Shown here: piece after piece, positions 1 to 4,193 of the stretch
Numbering within the stretch: position 1 is the first letter of the stretch
Layout: every line of letters begins with the position of its first letter
Origin: an uncultured Coriobacteriia bacterium
GTDB lineage: Bacteria > Actinomycetota > Coriobacteriia > Coriobacteriales > QAMH01
NCBI GenBank assembly: GCA_902493755.1
Contig: CABURF010000082.1
Span: forward strand, 1 to 6,097
DNA: 6,097 nt
Reading direction: 5' to 3'
Notes under the pieces: generated by a model
Told to the model about the DNA's origin: nothing
The model's database searches: none
What the model saw: only the letters and a program-made list of their open reading frames with translations
Position numbers and translations under genes: made by a program

Positions 1-349
1 TGGCGTTGACCGTCGCACGCGTTACGGGTTGATGATAGGCAATGACCGCAAGGGCCTCGAGAGCGGCCTGGGACATGCGATGCGTGTCCCAGGAGACGAC
101 ATAGCGCTCGATTGCCTCATGATAGGCGGGATGCGTGTAAAAGCGCCAACCGCCTGCGACTTCACGCAACTGTACGCCGCGATCCTCATCCATATACTCG
201 GCGGCGAGCGCGACAAGCGCCTCGTCGATCTGCACGGGACTCACGTCGAGAATCTCCGAGAGGCGCGCGGCGCTCACTGGCTCGTCCGACACAAAAAGCA
301 GCGCCTCGGCAGCACTCATCAAGTCCGCATATCGCTCGTCACGTGCCAT
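1..349 (-). CDS. scpB: Segregation and condensation protein B (ScpB), N-terminal part, cut by window edge
   Basis: ScpB is the winged-helix accessory subunit of the SMC-ScpAB condensin. It dimerises and binds the middle of the kleisin ScpA, and acts on the nucleoid in chromosome compaction and segregation. The frame opens with ATG at 349-347 and stays open to base 1, giving 116 visible residues of a family usually about 180-220 long. Residues 12-30 (with EALLFVSDEPVS) match the start of the first winged helix. Residues 93-112 (with LEALAVIAYHQPVTRA) match the conserved opening of the second winged helix, one of the most recognisable ScpB motifs. The start lies 2 bases after the scpA stop and is preceded by GAGGAG, so translation is probably coupled to scpA. 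The stop and anything downstream lie outside the window. Recognition is from motifs and gene order, with no search run. Confidence 0.95.
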   Translation of the reverse strand, partial: MARDERYADLMSAAEALLFVSDEPVSAARLSEILDVSPVQIDEALVALAAEYMDEDRGVQLREVAGGWRFYTHPAYHEAIERYVVSWDTHRMSQAALEALAVIAYHQPVTRATVNA

Positions 350-351
350 GA

Positions 352-1218
352 TTACTCCTCATCTTGCATGTCTTCATTTGGTGCATCCTGCGCGTCCTCG
401 TCATCAAGTTGCTCGAGCGACGGATCTTCCGGCATGCCCCAATCGGGTACGGAGAAATCGGTAATCTCCGGTGCATCGGCATCGATATCGAGCTGTATCT
501 CGGCAAAGGCCGCATCCTGGCAAATCCTAATGACACCACGCTTGTAGAGTTCCAGTATTGCCAGAAAAGTAACGACGACAAGCTCGGGCGTCGGGGCATC
601 TCCGACGAGCTGACTGAAGGTGCAGCTCTCACGACGACGCATCGAGCGATAGATGCCCTCGACGTGCCTCTCCATCGAAATGGGCACGGCGGCGATGTGC
701 TCGGCCTCGAGCAGGAAAGTGTCACGTCGAGCAGCAATATCAGCGCAGATAACCGCGAGACCATGAAGCGTCGTGCCCTTGAGGTAATCCGGCATGAGAC
801 CGAGGAACTGTTCCTCGAGGCTTGCCTGCCGGGGATGCATCTTCGCTTCGTTTTCCATGCGCATGCCCAGGGCAGCTGCGGCATTCTTGAATTGCTTGTA
901 GACGACGAGGCGCTCGACCAGGATGTCGCGTGTCTGCTCTGGCGTCAGGTCTGCGAACTCGTCATCGAGCTCGATCTGCTCGATGTCGTCTTTGGGAAGA
1001 AGCGAGGATGCCTTGATTTGCAGCAAGGTTGCCGCCACGACGAGAAAATCGCTCGCGATATCGAGGTCGAGATCCCTCATGCGCTCGACTTCTGCGAGGT
1101 ACTGGTCGGTGATGTCCGCAAGCGAGATGGCGCCGATGTCGATCTTCTGGCGTGACACGAGCGTAAGTAGGAGGTCAAAAGGCCCCTGATAGGCATCTAT
1201 GCGAACGCGATATGACAC
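352..1218 (-). CDS. scpA: Segregation and condensation protein A (ScpA), kleisin subunit of SMC condensin
   Basis: ScpA is the kleisin that bridges the SMC heads and binds ScpB, closing the ring that loads on and organises the chromosome. The protein has 288 residues. Residues 10-41 carry the typical N-terminal pattern (YQGPFDLLLTLV, then KIDIGAISLADITDQYL), which binds the SMC neck. Residues 52-73 (with FLVVAATLLQIKASSLLP) continue this helical domain. Residues 211-243 (with VVVTFLAILELYKRGVI and FAEIQL) match the C-terminal winged helix that contacts the SMC head. Most ScpA proteins end near here. This one adds about 45 residues (244-288) with 19 Asp/Glu and no Lys/Arg, probably disordered. 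The start is GTG at 1218-1216, supported by GGGAG 7 bases upstream and by the conserved N-terminus starting within 10 residues. It is followed after 2 bases by scpB. Expression could come from the upstream operon or from a promoter in the 93-base gap. Confidence 0.96.
   Translation of the reverse strand: MSYRVRIDAYQGPFDLLLTLVSRQKIDIGAISLADITDQYLAEVERMRDLDLDIASDFLVVAATLLQIKASSLLPKDDIEQIELDDEFADLTPEQTRDILVERLVVYKQFKNAAAALGMRMENEAKMHPRQASLEEQFLGLMPDYLKGTTLHGLAVICADIAARRDTFLLEAEHIAAVPISMERHVEGIYRSMRRRESCTFSQLVGDAPTPELVVVTFLAILELYKRGVIRICQDAAFAEIQLDIDADAPEITDFSVPDWGMPEDPSLEQLDDEDAQDAPNEDMQDEE
355..360 (-). promoter_or_regulatory. Ribosome binding site of scpB inside the end of scpA
   Basis: GAGGAG forms the last two Glu codons of scpA, directly before its TAA stop, and sits 5 bases upstream of the scpB ATG at 349-347. 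It fixes the scpB start and implies that ribosomes finishing scpA can re-initiate on scpB, which would suit subunits of one complex. Confidence 0.8.
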
Positions 1219-1225
1219 GTTTAGA

Positions 1226-1230
1226 CTCCC
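1226..1230 (-). promoter_or_regulatory. Ribosome binding site of scpA
   Basis: GGGAG on the minus strand, 7 bases before the GTG at 1218-1216. It supports the GTG start over any internal start, which would delete the conserved kleisin N-terminus. Confidence 0.65.
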
Positions 1231-1236
1231 GTATAT

Positions 1237-1266
1237 CGAACATACGCTTGGTTCGCTATTCTAGCG
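1237..1266 (-). promoter_or_regulatory. Candidate promoter/operator region upstream of scpA with two overlapping inverted repeats
   Basis: The 93-base gap 1219-1311 is the longest non-coding stretch in the window. It holds CGAAC (1237-1241) facing GTTCG (1251-1255) across 9 bases. Overlapping this is CGCTA (1254-1258) facing TAGCG (1262-1266) across 3 bases. On the minus strand TAGAAT (1263-1258) could serve as a -10 box, placing transcription start roughly 30 bases before the scpA GTG. No good -35 box lies at the right spacing: the hexamer 17 bases upstream is GTCCGA, and a better one, TTGCCA (1280-1275), is only 11 bases away. Seen: the repeats. Inferred: promoter or operator function. No terminator-like hairpin with a U run follows the upstream gene, so read-through into scpA is also possible. 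Confidence 0.3.
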
Positions 1267-1311
1267 CAGGAACATGGCAATCGGACGGATACGCCTCGCG
1301 TTTGTCTGCTT

Positions 1312-3465
1312 TTAGCGCGTCGATGACATCCGAACAGCCGATGGTTCAAGAGCAACGGAGACATCGGACGTAAGCCGGAGCATCACGATGCCCTCGAACC
1401 ACTCAGGCGTAACATCGAACGTGGTACCCTCGTCGAACTTGAGTTTCTGGGTCTTGGGCATCACGATGTAGGCAATGCCCGCACTGTCATCACAAGTACG
1501 ACCGTTCACATCGAAGATGTTGTCCCCCATCGTATCATCGCTCGCAAGCAAAAGCTCTCTCTGCGATATCGCGCCCTCCTCGAGTGCCTTACGCAACTGA
1601 CGCTCAAGGATGTAAGCACAGTTGAGACGTCCGTTCTCGAGATAGACGTCCATGAGATTGTTGAAGGAGGAGTTCTCGTCATCGACTACGACGAGAACCT
1701 GCTCGCCATCGGGTAACGCGGAGACGTACTCGTTCACGGCACAGATCTCAGCGGCTTCCTTGGCGTCGATACGGTAGACGGAATCGTTGTACTGATAGGC
1801 ACCGACATTACCTGCAATCATGGCAAGTGCGATGAGCACGGGAACTCCGATTGCGGCCATGGAATGGCGTCTTGAGGCAATCGCCCACATGCCAAAGACA
1901 AGATAGGCACAGGCAAGCACCTTGGCAAGCCAGACACCAGGGCTTATCTCAAGAAGTGCGCCATGATAGATGTCCTTGGCACTCGAGCTGGCCGACGAAT
2001 CTGCGCTTGGATCGATGGGAAGGGACGGCAACTGTTCTCCGAGCAAGCGCAGGGGATGAAACTGCGCGTTGTCAAAGCCCTGCGAGTAGTCGCCATTTCC
2101 CAACATAAAGATAACGAGCAGGCACACGCCCAGCGTCATCGCAATAGCCGCGGCAAAGGCGATGGGAGTGCGCATGATGGCGGTACCATCGCCGCGTAGC
2201 AACTGCTTGATGGTCAGGAAGAGCAGCGGCAGGAAAATCGGGGCGACGTAGCGCACGTGTGGTCGAATGCCGACATGCCCGAGGTCTTCGCGTATGGATA
2301 TCGTGTAGACGATGATGAGGAGAATGAAGGCGAAGGCGAGCAGGCAAAAGAGGTACAGGTCACGCTCTCTCCTCGTCAGGCGCGGCCAGGTAAGTACGGG
2401 AAGCACAAGCGGAAAGAACGCGAACGCGATGACGAAGTGCGTCGCATCGCTTGCCAGCGCGTAGATAGCAAAGAGCAGCGTGTAGGGATTGAGCAACACG
2501 GAAGGGTCAGTTTGGTTGTACGAGTTGAGGAGCCCCGAGAAGAGCGTGAACTTGAGAACGAGGAAGGGAATGAGGAAACCGGCTACGAAGCAAGCAAGGG
2601 GGGCGCAAGCGCGAAGCCAGGCTTGCCCTCGCACCCAACCCGCGCTTCGCGCGATGCCGCTGCGGAACTCGCGCGCCTCAGGCGCGCTCAGACAGTCCTC
2701 ACAAGATCGCATCGCGCTCATCGCGGGTCTGCTCGAGATGCCTGGTTTCGCGCCTGCCTCCCCCGCCGATGTCAGGGAATCAGATCCCTTGGCACATTCT
2801 GGCGATGAGACAAAAGTGCCCCGGCAGGATTTGTCTGGTTGCTTCGCGCGGCATATTCGCACAATCATCATCACGATGAAAGCCAGCGCAAAGCCAAGGG
2901 CGACTTCCTTGGCAAGGTAAGTGACGTAGCATAGGAGGCCTGCGCCAACGCACCAGGCATACCCCGCCCTTCCCCGCGCCTCGAAAGCGCGCAGGCAGCA
3001 GGCAATGAGCCACAGCACAAGTGGCAAGTAAATGCACTCGCTCAAGAACGTCATCGAATAGCACATGTCGGGCATGACGAGAGTGAAGAGCAGGCAGATG
3101 ATGACCGGTGTCCTACTCGTGAAGAGCCTACGAGCAAACAGAAGCGCCGGAAAGACGGCCGAGGAGACATAGATGCTGTTGAGCAACGCAATGAGACGCA
3201 CCCGCAACAGGGGGTCATCTGCCAGAAACGCAGGCGAGAGTGCAAGAGGATAGAGAATCTTCTGGAAGCTCGAGAAACCACCACGCTCGATAAGCTGTCC
3301 CTCGTTGAAAAGGCTCGCGGCGAGATTAAGGTAGCGAATCTCATCGGGAAGCACGCCAATGCACTTCGGAAAGTCCGCAAGGCAAAAACGCACGGCACTC
3401 GATAGCACGAAGAGCCCCGTGGCGATGAGAACGAGAACGCGGATGTCGTGATTATCCCGTGCCAC
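1312..3465 (-). CDS. Large polytopic membrane protein, probable GT-C-type glycosyltransferase, carrying an in-frame palindromic insertion
   Basis: The predicted protein has 717 residues and about 12-14 hydrophobic segments. These include roughly 9-30, 89-111, 118-133, 138-160, 168-205, 287-312, 327-362, 369-390, 405-420, 434-455, 510-530 and 536-553. After them comes a soluble C-terminal domain (about 560-717). Residues 39-50, in the first loop after membrane segment one, contain LPDEIRYLNLAA. An acidic pair there is the usual place for the catalytic residues of GT-C enzymes, which move sugar from a polyprenyl-phosphate carrier onto an acceptor outside the membrane. The overall plan (many membrane helices, then an outer alpha/beta domain) fits the PMT/ArnT-like group, but I cannot name substrate or subfamily. 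Residues about 205-286 are a charged, low-complexity loop encoded by nested inverted repeats, described separately. Residues 486-497 are Ser/Ala-rich. The start is GTG at 3465-3463, 26 bases after the protease stop, with GGGAAG 9 bases upstream. It could instead be an uncharacterised membrane protein without transferase activity. Confidence 0.7.
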   Translation of the reverse strand: MARDNHDIRVLVLIATGLFVLSSAVRFCLADFPKCIGVLPDEIRYLNLAASLFNEGQLIERGGFSSFQKILYPLALSPAFLADDPLLRVRLIALLNSIYVSSAVFPALLFARRLFTSRTPVIICLLFTLVMPDMCYSMTFLSECIYLPLVLWLIACCLRAFEARGRAGYAWCVGAGLLCYVTYLAKEVALGFALAFIVMMIVRICRAKQPDKSCRGTFVSSPECAKGSDSLTSAGEAGAKPGISSRPAMSAMRSCEDCLSAPEAREFRSGIARSAGWVRGQAWLRACAPLACFVAGFLIPFLVLKFTLFSGLLNSYNQTDPSVLLNPYTLLFAIYALASDATHFVIAFAFFPLVLPVLTWPRLTRRERDLYLFCLLAFAFILLIIVYTISIREDLGHVGIRPHVRYVAPIFLPLLFLTIKQLLRGDGTAIMRTPIAFAAAIAMTLGVCLLVIFMLGNGDYSQGFDNAQFHPLRLLGEQLPSLPIDPSADSSASSSAKDIYHGALLEISPGVWLAKVLACAYLVFGMWAIASRRHSMAAIGVPVLIALAMIAGNVGAYQYNDSVYRIDAKEAAEICAVNEYVSALPDGEQVLVVVDDENSSFNNLMDVYLENGRLNCAYILERQLRKALEEGAISQRELLLASDDTMGDNIFDVNGRTCDDSAGIAYIVMPKTQKLKFDEGTTFDVTPEWFEGIVMLRLTSDVSVALEPSAVRMSSTR
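2609..2753. repeat. 145-base nested imperfect palindrome inside the membrane-protein gene
   Basis: Three nested inverted repeats share nearly the same centre (about 2679-2683). The outer arms are 2609-2622 (GCGCGAAGCCAGGC) and 2740-2753, complementary at 13 of 14 positions. The middle arms are 2638-2657 and 2709-2728, complementary at 17 of 20, with the mismatches confined to a 4-base block. The core is a perfect 7-base stem, GCGCGCC-TCA-GGCGCGC, at 2671-2687. A further small stem, GCAAGC (2605-2610) with GCTTGC (2621-2626), sits on the left arm. A long hairpin could form in either DNA strand or in the mRNA. The whole lies in the reading frame without a stop, encoding roughly residues 238-286. 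The structure resembles a MITE- or REP-type non-autonomous element. No transposase or clear target duplication is visible. Confidence 0.75.
2753..2828. repeat. Second palindromic module (REP-like) adjoining the large palindrome
   Basis: Directly abutting the large palindrome is a block bounded by CCTGCC (2753-2758) and GGCAGG (2823-2828), a perfect 6-base inverted repeat. Inside it are two more hairpins. One is AGGGA (2774-2778) with TCCCT (2785-2789) around a 6-base loop. The other is GGCACATTCTG (2791-2801) with CAAAAGTGCC (2811-2820) around a 9-base loop, with one bulge and one G-U pair in the mRNA. Tandem short stems of this kind are typical of bacterial REP/BIME-like intergenic repeats. 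Here the block is translated as about residues 213-238. Family assignment is inference. Confidence 0.55.
2835..2849. repeat. Third copy of the palindrome arm
   Basis: CTGGTTGCTTCGCGC repeats the right arm of the large palindrome (2741-2753) in the same orientation, with a 2-base difference in length. It is complementary to the left arm at 2609-2620 apart from a 3-base insertion. It may mark the true outer end of the inserted segment (about 2609-2849), making the two palindromic modules parts of one 241-base unit. A chance match is possible because the arm is short and G+C-rich. Confidence 0.4.
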
Positions 3466-3474
3466 GAGACGTCT

Positions 3475-3490
3475 CTTCCCTCTCCCTCTC
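3475..3490 (-). promoter_or_regulatory. Purine-rich ribosome binding region of the membrane-protein gene
   Basis: The minus strand is GAGAGGGAGAGGGAAG, lying between the protease stop (3494-3492) and the GTG start at 3465-3463. Its last GGGAAG ends 9 bases before the GTG. This supports the GTG start and translation from a shared transcript with the protease. Confidence 0.55.
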
Positions 3491-3491
3491 G

Positions 3492-4193
3492 CTAGATGGG
3501 CAACAGGAAGCGAGAGATCGCGCCGGCAGTCACATCAAGATAGATGCCAAAAATGTCCACGTGGAGGAAATACGGCAACACGAGGATAATGAGCAGGAAG
3601 AAGAACATGGAGTATTGCTGCACCTTGTAGTACGTACGCAGTGCCTTGTCGCTCAGGAACGCCGCGATAATCGAGCTGCCATCGAGCGGTGGAATCGGGA
3701 TGAGGTTGAAGAACGCGAGACAGAGATTAATCGTGCAGAAGTAGGTCCCGAAGTACCAGACGTAGAAGCCGACGGCCGCGGGAATGGTGGGCATCTGATA
3801 TAGGTGGATGCCGCCCCAGGCTATGGCGGCTCCCACAAGGCTCAGCATGAGGTTCGTGGCGGGACCCACGAGTCCGACGATGAGCTCGCCCTTGCGAATG
3901 TTCTTGAAGTAGCGTGGGTTGTAGGGAACGGGCTTCGCGTAGCCAAAAAGCATGCCGCTGCCTCCACCGCCGAGTACCGACATCGCAATGAGGCAAGCGG
4001 GCAAGATGACCGTACCAAAGGGGTCGATGTGCTTGAGCGGGTTGAACGAGAGACGCCCGGCATTCTTGGCAGTTGGGTCACCGAGCTTATATGCGGCGTA
4101 ACCGTGCGCAACCTCATGCAAGACGAGCGCCGGAATGAAGGCCGCGACCATGATGACGACTTCGATGACTTGCGTCAGCATCGCATTGCTCAT
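3492..4193 (-). CDS. Site-2 protease family membrane metalloprotease (peptidase M50)
   Basis: This is a compact intramembrane zinc protease of 233 residues. Such enzymes cut membrane-spanning substrates within the bilayer; the natural substrate of this short, PDZ-less group is generally unknown. The zinc-binding HEVAH is at 26-30 (H26, E27, H30) in the first membrane helix. The third ligand is Asp171 in NLIPIPPLDG (163-172). GPATN at 110-114 is the conserved motif of a middle helix. FGYAKPVPYNPRYF at 83-96 is the usual family signature before it. Hydrophobic segments are about 9-30, 60-82, 102-126, 138-162 and 194-215. I choose ATG 4193-4191: it overlaps the ABC-F stop as ATGA, has GGAGG 4 bases upstream, and puts HExxH at the normal place. 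A longer frame from 4250 would add 19 polar residues and a 61-base overlap. The downstream membrane gene follows after 26 bases, suggesting co-transcription. Confidence 0.93.
   Translation of the reverse strand: MSNAMLTQVIEVVIMVAAFIPALVLHEVAHGYAAYKLGDPTAKNAGRLSFNPLKHIDPFGTVILPACLIAMSVLGGGGSGMLFGYAKPVPYNPRYFKNIRKGELIVGLVGPATNLMLSLVGAAIAWGGIHLYQMPTIPAAVGFYVWYFGTYFCTINLCLAFFNLIPIPPLDGSSIIAAFLSDKALRTYYKVQQYSMFFFLLIILVLPYFLHVDIFGIYLDVTAGAISRFLLPI

Noticed and set aside
29..547. 172-codon plus-strand frame across the scpB-scpA junction
   Set aside because: It spans two well-supported minus-strand genes and ends in a Ser-rich stretch that is only the complement of the acidic ScpA tail codons.
364..1155. 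263-codon open frame on the plus strand opposite scpA
   Set aside because: It is fully antisense to a clear scpA, resembles no family I recognise, and long antisense frames are expected in G+C-rich genes.
1237..1255. LexA (SOS) box reading of the CGAAC...GTTCG repeat
   Set aside because: The Gram-positive SOS box has its half-sites 4 bases apart; here the spacer is 9 bases, so the geometry does not fit.
2671..2687. Intrinsic terminator at the GC-rich core hairpin
   Set aside because: No U run follows the stem on either strand and it lies inside an intact reading frame.
3466..3475. Perfect palindrome GAGACGTCTC next to the GTG start of the membrane-protein gene
   Set aside because: It has no loop, so it cannot fold into a useful mRNA hairpin, and a 10-base palindrome in a purine/pyrimidine-biased gap can arise by chance.
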